Below are positions 19,690 through 28,405 of a DNA stretch of 64,000 nt, piece after piece. Every line of letters begins with the position of its first letter. Positions within the stretch are counted from its first letter, which is position 1. The stretch is from Prorocentrum cordatum (lineage: Eukaryota > Sar > Dinophyceae > Prorocentrales > Prorocentraceae): contig CAUYUJ010020281.1 in assembly GCA_963575745.1 (NCBI GenBank), positions 1,195,869 to 1,259,868 on the forward strand, read 5' to 3'. The notes beneath the pieces were generated by a model that saw nothing but the letters and a program-made list of their open reading frames with translations, searched no databases and was not told where the DNA came from. Made by a program: the position numbers and the translations under genes.

Positions 19690-20600
19690 AAAGACCTGGC
19701 TGACGAAGGGCAGAGAACAAACGATTCGGAAGAGCGGACGAGGCGGCCGCAACAACGCGTTGGTCGCCAGCTGTCAGCTTCTGAAACGCAGCATGCAGAC
19801 GGGCGTGTTTTTTCATACCGCGACGCACTGCAATGATCTGCCCATTTGCCTCGGCGACGCCCCTCCTCAAGTGCGTAGGCGTGTAGGCTTTTGTCCGCAT
19901 CAGTCGAGGGGCCACCGTGACGCAGGCAGCAAGGAGACTGCCTGAGGTGTGAGATGCCGAGGCGGTCAGCCGATTCTCTGAATTTTTTAAATTCACGAAG
20001 GCCGAAAGGGAAGATGCAACGATCGCCCTGAATGTGTGGATAGACAAGCGCCAGGGAGCCTTCACGATCCACTCCCGACCGCGGACTTCGCCTATCACGA
20101 TGCTGTCATATAGGCTCCGGTCTTAGAGGGCTGACCCGACTCAGGAGGAGACAGTCGTAGACTCCAGCGATCGTAGCACTCGTGAACCTCAGAGGCCGGT
20201 GGCATGACGTTGGAGCGGCGGAGCGTGCAGCCCGCGCCTGGCCGCAGGTAACAGTCGACAGGGCGACCAGGAGGGCGGCGAGCGGCAGCCTGTGCTGGAG
20301 CATGTCGTCCGCGATCCACCAGGCCAGCTCCAGCGGCGTTGGGTCGCGCGCACCGCCCCGGTCGAGTTTGCGCCGGCCCGCCAGCGCAGCGCGGCTCCTG
20401 ATGTAGAGCTTCCTATCCTTGTGAGGCATCTCGGGATGGCGCCGCGCGTGGCCGTGCCAGGCGGAGCGGGCCACGCTCTGCAGCTCCCCGCTCAGGAACA
20501 GCTGCTCCACGTACCTTTCCAGCGCCTCATCGACGCGGGCAGGGGCATCCAGGGGCAACCCGGCGCGGCGAGCGAGTGCGACGACCTTGTCATTTCCCTC
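19690..20600 (-). pseudogene. Frameshifted tyrosine recombinase
   Basis: Minus-strand reading in three or four frames. Core-binding region (~20534-20262): VDEALERYVEQLFLSGELQ, SVARSAWHGHARRHPEM, RKLYIRSRAALAGRRK, ELAWWIADDML. After a shift near 20260, VDCYLRPGAG holds the box I arginine, then SLRLSPPESGQPSKTGAY. A further shift near 20105 leads to IVIGEVRGREWIVKAPW. A third frame gives CIFPFGLREFKKFRES, CLRHGGPSTD (box II Arg-His) and RRRGKWADHCSASRYEK, ending with the probable catalytic Tyr (~19815). These motifs match the tyrosine-recombinase-like proteins abundant in dinoflagellates. At least three frame breaks make it inactive. Whether it came from a Crypton- or DIRS-like element is not visible. 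Confidence 0.7.
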
Positions 20601-20639
20601 GCGGCCGTTCCAAAGAGCGTTCCCGGACGCTGAGAGCGT

Positions 20640-21650
20640 TCCCGGACGCTCTGGGGCGATGTATCCTGGCCCGAGCCACGCCAAAGAAATCGTGCGGGTG
20701 GAGCCTGGGTCGGGCGCCCAGCGTGGGGTGCTGTGAGCGAGTGACAGGGGAAGCGGATGGGGCCGAGAGAGGGGGGGTGGGTGGGGTGGGAGGAGGTTGG
20801 GAGCGCGCAAACATGGATTGGCGATCCATGGATCTGGCGCGCGGCCGCCAAATCCATGGATCGGGGGAGGTGCCCTCCCCAGCATGCGGCCGGTGCCGCC
20901 TCGCTCGGCGGCGGGAATCCGTCCGCGCTGTCCCATGGAAATGGGACCCGTCGCAAATCCACGCGCCCTTGATCCATGTTTGCGATCGCCTGAGAAGGAT
21001 GGGGACCGAGGAGGTGGGGGCAGAACTGGGCACCAATTTCAGGAGCAGGGGGGGGGGGGTGCTGGCTCCTCGGAGGAGCACCCTTCGGGCGCTGGCAGAA
21101 CTGGGTTTAGTGGGACCTGGCTTAGTGATGTGCACTGGGGGACGCCCTCCGCCCCGTTCCACTAACGTGTGGAGTCCCAAACCCCGATAGCAGGGCGCCC
21201 GACGGGCATGGAAAGGCCTGGCGAAGCACTCTGGAAGGATCTGGAGAGAGCTTCCGAAGGTCCTTCTGGAGCTTGCGGGCACGCGTACTTGGAAACGCTT
21301 AGAAGAGGACCTCGGGACACGCTGCAAGTTCAAGCAAGGCGCGCCGGGGAGCCCTGCCCGCCGCCGGAACGACGTCTGGGGCTACTCTGCGGCTCCGGCG
21401 TGTTAATCTGGAACCCTCTTAGCTCTCTGCGAGCTACCCGGGAACCGGAACTGCAGTCACCCGAAAAATACACCAATTGCGGCAGACCTGGTTTCGTGAT
21501 TCTGGCCAACTCGAGGGCTTCAGGGCCCTACCCCTAACCACGTCCCCCTACCTGGGGTCCTGGCTATACCCGAACCTTCTCACCCACAGCGCCCCGCCAT
21601 GATACTGTCCTGGTCCGCCGCTCCTACGATCCGAGCGGCAACTACAGCAG
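20640..21650. other. No recognised gene; short palindromes
   Basis: 20600-20660 carries a GCGTTCCCGGACGCT repeat (two copies, 20 bp apart). 20815-20865 contains ATCCATGGATCTGGCGCGC and the facing CCAAATCCATGGATCGG, a palindrome-rich stretch. There is a G run near 21050. No coding sequence was recognised. Confidence 0.45.
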
Positions 21651-21654
21651 GCAT

Positions 21655-21899
21655 TCATTGAGCAGGGACCGACCGTCCCAGCATTCCTCTATGCCTACCA
21701 CGAAATATTCTTAGAACCCAGAAATGTTCTAAGAACTACTGCAATGTTCTTAGAACATAAGCCCGATGTGTGAAAACACGACGGTCCCAGCCTGAAATGT
21801 TCTAAGAACACTTCGTGGAAACCACACAAGATTCTCAGCACATGGCTTGGTAGGCCTATAGGCACGCCAGGACGCTTCGCCACTGCTTCAATTCAGGGG
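21655..21899. repeat. GTTCTWAGAAC palindrome-cluster repeat, copy 1
   Basis: A ~245-bp dispersed repeat, second copy at 26583-26820. Between conserved flanks (GACCGTCCCAGCATTCCT and GCCAGGACGCTTCGCCACTG) it holds four copies or near-copies of the 11-bp inverted repeat GTTCT-W-AGAAC. The other copy has five. It is AT-richer than its surroundings and has no frame. Confidence 0.75.
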
Positions 21900-21949
21900 C
21901 ACTCGGCCCCCCCGCAACAGACTGCATGGCAACGGCGAGGGGGCCGGCC

Positions 21950-22117
21950 GGCTCAGGGGGAGGCGTGGGGACCATCGCGCCCGCATCGGCGATGCAGCGC
22001 CGCCATAGCTGGGCGATGGGCCCCCCGCCGTAGTGAATCCGAGCGCTGCTGGGCAGGGTGGGCTACATCGGGCCCCTGTCGGTGATGAACCGGCGATTGG
22101 GGATCGACGCGCTGAGT
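21950..22117. repeat. TIR element family R1 (GGCTCA), copy 1
   Basis: Starts GGCTCAGGGGG and shares with four other copies the order TCGGCGATGCA, GCGATGGG, GGTGGGCTA, GGGCCCC, TCGG-GATGAA, GGCGATTGGGG-TCGA, ending near CTGAG. This copy has the most decayed right end. The others are at 23941, 27582, 46690 and 47264. Confidence 0.65.
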
Positions 22118-22425
22118 GGGCCCTGGAAACGACAGGGCCGCTTTTTTACCGGTTCCGTTTGGTCGTATTTTTGCTAGTTCCGACGTCGTTTTTTATCGGT
22201 TCCGTCGCCGTTCTTCTGCAGGTTCCCGCTCCGGTTCCAATCCTGGAGCCGTTTTTGTTGCCGTTTTCGGTTGCCGTTTTTTTTTCGGGAACGGTGAGAA
22301 AACGGCCCTGCCGTTTCCGGGGCCCACCAAGTCGACGCGCCCCCCACCCTGACGTCGCCCCTGCACGCGGCCGCTGGGATGGGGCGCGACCCGGGGCGGC
22401 GCCGACGAGGCCAGCGCCGCCGCGG
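22118..22425. other. GGTTCC/CCGTTTT-rich spacer downstream of the BTB gene
   Basis: CGGTTCCG, CCGTTTTTG and CGTTTTT strings alternate at 22140-22300, with T runs up to nine. This is degenerate low-complexity DNA. It lies directly 3' of the BTB-BACK gene stop, so it may be part of its 3' untranslated region. Confidence 0.5.
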
Positions 22426-24775
22426 CTAGACGCTCGCGTCGCCCTCCGAGGCGGGGGGGGGCACAGGAGCCGCGGGGCGACGGCACGCGTCGCTCTCCAC
22501 GGCGGCCGGGACATCCTCGGGCCAGCAGAACTCGACTGCCACCGAGTCCCCTGGGGAGTAGAGCGCAATGGCGCGAGGCGGGGAGTTACTCGTGACCACC
22601 GCCTGGGGGGTCGATCTTCGGAAGCATCGGCACGCGGGTGATATGGATGTATGTGCCCCCCCCCCCAGAGCTGGACTGTATGCCCCCACATCCACCGCCT
22701 GCTGGGGTCCCCGAAGATCGATCCCTCAGACGGTGGCGATGGACGAGTCCCCGACTCGCAGATGGCCAATTTCGCCGTCGGGGGCGCGATGATCTTGCCC
22801 TCCGCCTTCGTGCGCTGGCCCTCCGAGCCTTCCGTCCTGAAGGTCACCTTCAGGTTGCCGTCCCTGCAGCTTTCCATCAAGACCTCGACCATGAGGCCTG
22901 AGTGCCATCTGACAGGCTGCTCCGTCAGGATGCCGAAGAAAACCCCAGTGCCATAGAGGCCGATCAAGCCATCGGCCCCCCACTGGTTGGGGTTCGGGAA
23001 CCCGCTGGAGCTGCCACGGAGAGCGATGCGCTCAGGGTCGAAGATGGCCACCCCAATACCGTTCTGGGGATCCGCGAGCTGGTTGACGAACAGGCGGGTG
23101 CACTGGGTGGACGGCTCCACCACCGCCGTGCAGTTCCAGCCTGCGCCCCCGACCTTCTGGATGGTGGTGCTGTGCACCGCCAGGAAGGAGGGGTCGCTCA
23201 CCTGGGTCGTGCCGATGGGGGGGCGCCTCCTCGTGCACTGCCTCTTGCAAGCCTCGTCGAGGCACGCAATCTCCGGGGCCGCGATGGCAGAAGAAGAACC
23301 CAATGCAGAAACAAAACCTTTCGGAGGTCCACGCGGATTCCTTGGATCGTGGCTGGACGCCCCTGCCCGGAGCGCGGAGCGCGCCATGGGCGGTGCTGGA
23401 GGCGCCGCCATGGGGGCCCAGCGCTGATCCGAGAAATCCACACCGAACTCCGAAAGTTCATGCTTGCGCCTTTTTGTTCCTTCTTCGGGATCAGCTCCAG
23501 CGCCTGCACGTACTTCTCGTGCGGCACGATGCTGCCCACCAGGGGCTTCACCTCCTCCACGAGCTGCTTGCCCGTCATCTGCCCGTATCGGATGCTGCCG
23601 AAGAGCCCCTCGGGCCGGGAGGCGCTGGGCAGGCCTGGGGGGTCGGCCTCCTCGACCGGCTCGCCCCGCCTCTCGACGGCGCGGGCTTCCGACTCCTTGA
23701 CCCAGTGCCTCGAAGGGGACCGCTACAGTGTCGTATGGAAGATCGATCCCGGGGAGGCTTGTCCAGTGGGGTTGTCCAATGGGGTTGTCCAGAACCCCGC
23801 TGGGTTGTCCACGCGATTGCTCTGTCCGGGGTAGACCAACTTATCGTCATTACTCAGCATGGGTTGTCTGGGCTGCCAGGGGGCTTGTCCGGGATTTGTT
23901 TGGTCTGGGACTTTTCCGATTGAACGCAAGAGGGGGAACCAGCTCAGGGTAGGGAACATCGAGCTGGAGTCGGCGATGCATCGCCGACAGATCGGCGATA
24001 GGCCCCCGATGACAAAGCCGCACGTCCCTGGGTGGGGTGGGCTATTGGGCCCCTATCGGCGATCAGTGAGCGGCCAGGGGCCGATGCACCCCCCCATTGA
24101 GCCTTCCCCCTTCACGTTGACCTGGTGCCTGTGCCACCGGACCAGCGCCTTGAAGAGGTCGATCTCGTCTATCCTGGCGTCGTCCGCCTCAAGCACCTTG
24201 ACCCAGACAGACACGTCCAGGTCGAGGGAACCATCCGTCTTCATCACCTGCTGGGCGTGCGTGAGGATGAAGGCGAGGTATCTGTCGACAATGGAATCCT
24301 GCTTGTAAGTCTGGGCCAAGGCCAAAACAGCGCATGCCGTCTCAGGCGAGATCGCGTCCTGCAGGTGCTCGGAAATGCTGCTGGCGAGCGCTCCCATGCC
24401 ATAGTGGTCTGCGCAGGCCATGAGAGGGACCATCTCCGTGAGCTTCACATCCTCGAGCAAGCCGCTGTAGATGAACCGTAGCAACAATCGCATCGTCGCG
24501 GGGGCGAAGGTGTTCACCTCGACCTCCCCGGCCGTGCTCTCCCGCATCGCGCCGAAGAACATGGCGTGGAAGACGGGCGAGCGAGCCGCCAGCAGCGCCC
24601 TGTGGGCACACATGCGCTCCCCCTGCACGCAGAGGACCACGTCACTGGTCAGCTCGTTGGCGAGCAACTGGCTGGCCAGGTCGCCGGAGAGGCCCTCCAG
24701 GTCCTTGAAGGTGGTGGCCAGGCCCGCGTGGCTGGCCTCCATCGCACCCCGCAGAGGGCCCGCACGTGCTGGGGT
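22426..24775 (-). CDS. BTB-BACK domain protein with SPRY-like C-terminus, 4 exons
   Basis: Proposed exons (minus strand): 24775-24122, 23722-23480, 23270-22756, 22588-22426, giving about 513 residues from ATG 24742. Exon 1 follows a pyrimidine tract and TGCAG, so it may receive the spliced leader. Residues ~25-140 are BTB (LTSDVVLC...CAHRALLAARSPVF, then FIYSG), followed by BACK, which continues in exon 2 (GLFGSIRYGQM, then LVEEVKPLVGSIVPHEKY). Exon 3 is a beta-rich, SPRY-like region (GIGVAIFDPE, WGADGLIGLYGTG, HSGLMVEVLMES). Exon 4 ends GDSVAVEFCWPEDV to a TAG. Phases agree at every junction. Intron 1 is GT-AG and intron 3 GT-AG; intron 2 would be GA-AG, or GC with a shifted end, and is uncertain. 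BTB-BACK proteins commonly act as Cullin-3 adaptors; that role is inference here. Confidence 0.78.
22583..22760. repeat. Inverted-repeat element R3 filling intron 3 of the BTB gene
   Basis: The ends are inverted: ACTCGTGACCACCGCCTGG with GGTCGATCTTCGG on one side, CCGAAGATCGATCCC with CGGTGGCGATGGACGAGT on the other. The proposed intron (22589-22755) is almost exactly this element. A relative is at 28054-28200. Confidence 0.7.
23285..23480. repeat. R2 inverted-repeat element in intron 2 of the BTB gene
   Basis: Contains TTTCGGAGGTCCACGCGGAT, GCGCGGAGCGCGCCATGG, GGCGCCGCCATGGGGGCCC and, at the right end, CTCCGAAAGTTCATGC then CTTTTTGTTCC. The left end is less conserved. The proposed intron (23271-23479) consists of little else. 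Confidence 0.7.
23941..24103. repeat. R1 TIR element in intron 1 of the BTB gene
   Basis: Ends AGCTCAGGG and CCATTGAGCC are inverted. The interior has TCGGCGATGCATCGCCGAC and AGATCGGCGATAGG palindromes and GTGGGCTATTGGGCCCC. It occupies the first half of the proposed intron 23723-24121, next to the 5' splice site (minus strand). The rest of that intron holds short GGGTTGTCCA repeats. Confidence 0.7.
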
Positions 24776-24789
24776 CTGCAGAAGGAAAA

Positions 24790-24960
24790 GAGACGGTGCT
24801 GACACAAACCTTCTGAAGTCCGCGCAGATCCCCCTGACCGGCGCTCGACCCCGCTCCCGCGCGCTGGAGGCGCCGCTTGGGAGGGCGCCCGAGGCGCCGC
24901 CAGGGGGGCCGGTGCCGATCCAAGAGATATGTGCGGAGCTCTGGAAGTTTATGTTCATGA
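24790..24960. repeat. R2 inverted-repeat element upstream of the first BTB exon
   Basis: Shares CTTCTGAAGTCCGCGCAGAT, GCGCGCTGGAGGCGCC, GAGGCGCCGCCAGGGGGGCC and CTCTGGAAGTTTATG with the other R2 copies. It ends about 15 bp upstream (minus strand) of the TGCAG acceptor of the first recognised exon, so it lies in a 5' intron or in the outron. Confidence 0.65.
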
Positions 24961-25217
24961 TGTGGGTCTGGAAATTGGCACCAACTCTAGCACAGGGGGG
25001 CCTCCACTGCCTCCACGGGGGGAAAATGATCCTGGATCTTGGTGCTGGGGATAATCCCTCGGCCGTAGAATCCCTGAGATCACCAACGCCACCGAGGACA
25101 GGATCATCCACCCTCGGTGGAGGCAAGTGACCAGCCGTGGTGCCAACCTATGCCTTAGGCCTCCGAACGTATGTGGCGGGCTCCCGAAACCCTGAAACCA
25201 AGAACGGTGGGCGCCAC
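24961..25217. other. No recognised gene; putative upstream region of the BTB gene
   Basis: No domain or clear exon is visible on the minus strand here. If the first BTB exon receives the spliced leader, the promoter or an upstream neighbour's end would lie in this stretch. The dinoflagellate TTTT promoter-like box is not apparent. Confidence 0.35.
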
Positions 25218-25754
25218 CTCTCGGGGGGAGGAGGGGGAGGAGGAGGGCAGAGGAGGAGGAGGAGGAGGAGGAGGAGGAGGAGGAGGAGCATCTTCTGCTC
25301 CAACTGGCTTCCGCTGGCGGAGACGCCCCCGTCTGGCTCCCGCCGCCCTGCCGCCGAGGAGGAGGTGCCAACTCCTTCGCGCCTGCCCTGGCTCCCGCGC
25401 GCCTGCCTGCCCTGGCTCCCGCCTGCCCTGGCTCCCGCGCGCGCGCCGAGAGCGCACGCCTCGCGGCCCGCGCTCGAGGAGCGGGCAGCCCGCGGAGCGC
25501 TGGCCTCTCGAGGAGCCAAGAGGCGCGGCCACGATGGCCGGGCGTGGGCGGCCTCGCAGAAGGCCTGCAGGCCCCTGCACGCCTGTCGCGAGCTCACGCC
25601 GCGACGACGCTGGCCGAGGTGCAGCGTCGGGGGAGGGGGAGGGGGTGGGGGAGGGGGAGGAGGGGGAGGGGAGGGGAGGAGGGGAGGGGGAGGGGGAGGT
25701 GGAGGGGGGAGGGGAGGGGGGGGGAGGGGGAGGGGGAGGAGGAGGAGGAGGGGG
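25218..25754. repeat. GGA tract, GC-rich core and GGGGGA tract
   Basis: 25218-25290 is GGGGGAGGA grading into GGA repeats. 25291-25620 is GC-rich, with CCCTGGCTCCCGC(G) motifs repeated four times around 25385-25440. 25628-25754 is a nearly pure GGGGGA/GGGA purine strand with many G runs of four to eight, suited to quadruplex or triplex formation. All long frames here are low complexity. Confidence 0.8.
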
Positions 25755-25992
25755 GATCTTCTGACCCGGGTCAATCCAGACCCGGGTCAGCAGGAAACCA
25801 AAAAACTGCAGTGCAGGAAAAACAACTGCAACGCAGGTCTTCGCAAACACGGGTCAGCCAATAGGCGCGGCCGCCTCGCGGTCACGCACGGCTCGCTAAC
25901 CCTGGTCAGCCAGAGGGGGTCTTCGCAGGATCCTGCAGGATCCGGTGCCCTGGCTGAGCCCCGTCTGCATTGACCCCCGTCTCAAGGCTCCC
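25755..25992. repeat. Dispersed repeat with CCCGGG palindromes, copy 2
   Basis: Counterpart of 470-712, with two TGACCCGGGTCA- or GACCCGGGTC-type palindromes about 20 bp apart near its start. It directly follows the GGGGGA tract. Confidence 0.75.
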
Positions 25993-26315
25993 GACAGAGA
26001 CGCGAAGCGCAGTCTCCGGCCGGCGTGAGGACTGAGGAGGTCGTGGAGGAGGAGGGAAGCACGATGATGGAGACGAGGGTCAGAAAGGGGAGGAGGCGGA
26101 CTTGACCCTCCCCGAGACAGGTACGTCAACTCTCGCACTCCATCACACCCTCCAATGTCCTTCAACCACACACTCTGTCCCTCTCTATAGGCCTGCTCCC
26201 TCCTGGCTCCTCCTCCGCCCAGCCTGAGAGAGCAAGGCGGAACCCGAACTGAGCCAGAGGGACGGCGTGAGGTCTTGTAAGCTTGGGTCCTGCGGGGATG
26301 TGAATCTCAGTGAGT

Positions 26316-26500
26316 ATCGTTTAACCGATCCCCATCCCCAGCGGCGTGGCCTGGGCCCCACTGGCCGATTTACCCCCCTAGATGGGGATATAGTATAGGT
26401 CGTTCCCTTCGGGTTTCGAGGGGTGTATCCCCAACTGGGGCGGTAATTTGGTGGGGATTTCGAAGGGGATGGGGATGGGGATGTGGATCGGTGAAGCGAT
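26316..26500. mobile_element. 185-bp element with 25-bp terminal inverted repeats
   Basis: 26316-26340 (ATCGTTTAACCG then ATCCCCATCCCCA) is matched in inverted orientation by 26476-26500 with 3 mismatches in 25. The interior is AT-richer than the surroundings, has a second inner inverted pair (GGGGATATAG... and ...TATCCCC) and no frame. No other copy was found in the window. 25993-26315 just upstream holds nothing recognised. Confidence 0.6.
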
Positions 26501-26582
26501 AAGTCCCAAGGAGAACCCGATATCCCGCATGGCCCGCTTCAGAAGCCCTGCGCCTCAAAAACATGATTTTCGTCCTGCGGAT

Positions 26583-26820
26583 TGAGCGGGGGCCGACCGT
26601 CCCGGCATTCCTATAGTCCTACCACGAAATGTTCTTAGAACCCCTAAATAGTTCTAAGAACAAAAGCAATGTTCTTAGAACATTAACCCTGTGCGTTAAA
26701 GCAAGACGGTCTCAGCCAGACATGTTCTAAGAACATCTCGTGGAAACCACAAAAGGTTCTCAGAACACTGCTTGGTAGGGCTACAGGCGAGCCAGGACGC
26801 TTCGCCACTGCTTGAGCGGA
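26583..26820. repeat. GTTCTWAGAAC palindrome-cluster repeat, copy 2
   Basis: Same flanks as the copy at 21655-21899 and five GTTCT-W-AGAAC or near-identical palindromes. The two copies are 4.9 kb apart on either side of the BTB gene and in the same orientation. Confidence 0.75.
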
Positions 26821-26977
26821 AGGGCGGCACTCGCCAGCTGGCACCCCGCACGGGGCGCCGCCGCCCCCGCCTGGCCTCCGCAGTGGTCGGGGGAGCGCAG
26901 GCCGGCCCCGCCGACCCCTGGAGCGCGGAACCCTGCTGGGGCCGATGGTGGCCCAGAACAGATGGTTGAGCCTGTCT

Positions 26978-27125
26978 TAAACCACCACCACCACCACCAC
27001 AGGCTGGATGGGGGGAAGGAGGAGGAGGACGAGGAGGCGGAGGACGAAGAGGAGGAGGAGGCGGAGGACGAAGAGGAGGAGGAGGCGGAGGAGGAGGAGG
27101 AGGAGGAGGAGGAGGAGGACCCCCT
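26978..27125. repeat. ACC and GGA microsatellites
   Basis: Seven CCA/ACC triplets (26981-27000) precede a GGA-rich tract (27016-27120) that itself contains a 30-bp internal repeat (GAGGCGGAGGACGAAGAGGA, twice). A short CA run is at 27289-27303. Frames here are low complexity. Confidence 0.85.
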
Positions 27126-27581
27126 CCCCCTCCAACTTATGGTGGTGGTGGTGGAAAACACGCTCATCAACAGATGTTCGCGCCAGCGTGTGCTTGCCCA
27201 CTGGCACCCTTCCATGCGACGCAGGCGGTGAGATGGGGGCCTGCCTGCGTCGGCTGTGTGCCTGCCATCGGCTGAGCTGAAGGGGGCACACACACACACA
27301 CACTGGGATAACACACGCCCGGAGTCCTGAGGATCATCGAAGCGCCCCGCGTCGCCGACTCATTTTGGGGGCTTGGCTTGGGCGCCCCTCATCCCTGCAG
27401 CCTTCCTCTGATTGCCCCCACGGCAACGCAAGCCGATGACGCAGGCTCGGGCTCTCTGAGCCTTGTCACTCGCAACGCACACGTGCGAAAGCGTGAAACT
27501 GGAGGGTAGGAGGACGACGACCACGACGAGGGGGACAGGGTGAAGAAACTCTCTTCTGAAGGGGAACGTCATGGGGGGACA

Positions 27582-27738
27582 GGCACAGGGGGGAACATCG
27601 AGCTTGAATCGGCGACACATCGCCGATGGATTGGCGATAGGCCCCGATAGCAAATCCTCACGTTCCTGGAAGGATTGGGCTGCCAGGTTCCTATCGGCGA
27701 TGAATGTGCGATTGGGGTCGATGCATCCCCCCCCGAGC
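27582..27738. repeat. TIR element family R1, copy 3
   Basis: GGCACAGGGGGGAACATCGA at the left, CGATGCATCCCCCCCCGAGC at the right; interior TCGGCGACACATCGCCGAT and GGCGATAGGCCCCGATAG. Confidence 0.7.
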
Positions 27739-27784
27739 ACATCACCCGTAGTATGAGCCCCAGAGGGAGGGACGGGGCGAGGAA

Positions 27785-28010
27785 ACTCTCTCCATGAACA
27801 CGAGGAACAAAAATTGCACAACCTTTTCATTCCGGCGGTCCGTGCGGACCTCTTGGATCTGCGCTGGACCCCCTCCCTGGCGCGCGGAGCGCTCCAGGGG
27901 CGGCACAGGAGGCACCGCCAGGGGGCCCCAACGCCGATCCAAGAACTCCGCGCGGACCTCCAAGAAATTATGTTTATTATTATGCAGTTCGTTGTTCTTC
28001 GACCAGAGGG
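27785..28010. repeat. Inverted-repeat element family R2, copy 4
   Basis: GGAACAAAAATTGCACAACC at the left and an inverted relative at the right (TATGCAGTTCGTTGTTCTTC). The core GGCGCGCGGAGCGCTCC and CCGCCAGGGGGCCCC is conserved. Confidence 0.65.
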
Positions 28011-28053
28011 AGGGACGGGGTGGGGAAAACTCTCCCTCCTGCGAGGCGGGGAT

Positions 28054-28200
28054 TTATTCATATCCACCGCCTGGGAACCGACGTCCTGGCGCCCCGGCGG
28101 GCGGTGGATCTGGATACACGTTGGCCCCCGGGGTCCGAACATGTCCATATCCGCCGCATGCCGAGATCCCCGAGAATTGATCCTCCAGGCGGTGGTCATC
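28054..28200. repeat. Inverted-repeat element family R3, copy 2
   Basis: Ends TATCCACCGCCTGGGAACC and TGATCCTCCAGGCGGTGG face each other, as in the intron-filling copy at 22583-22760. Inner ATATCCACC/CATATCCGCC strings also recur. Confidence 0.55.
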
Positions 28201-28405
28201 TATGCCTTCCCGCCTCGGCGCCTCCGGCCTGCGCCCACCCCGGAGGAGGGGCCCCACCCCGCGGGGCGCGCCTTCGCCGAGCTCCGGCGGGTCCCGCCGC
28301 GCAGCCTCCGGGGGGGGGGCAGCGGCGAGGCCCCGGGGCCCCTCAGACCATCACAGCTCGGTCCAGCTCGACGCACGCAGCAGAAAGGTGGGGCCTGGGG
28401 AGCAG

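Larger units (their letters stand above)
27525..28050. repeat. Three spaced direct repeats, each gap filled by a different element
   Basis: A ~40-bp sequence (CCAGAGGGAGGGACGGGG, then GAAACTCTC) occurs at about 27525, 27762 and 28003. The first gap holds an R1 element (27582-27738) and the second an R2 element (27785-28010). An R3-like element follows at 28054. On the minus strand the repeats translate as variants of REFPRPVPPSG. They could be short repeated exons separated by introner-like insertions, but splice sites were not verified. Confidence 0.5.

Noticed and set aside
21655-21899. Heat-shock elements
   Set aside because: The palindrome spaces TTC and GAA by three bases, whereas heat-shock elements have two (TTCnnGAA), and no adjacent heat-shock gene is seen.
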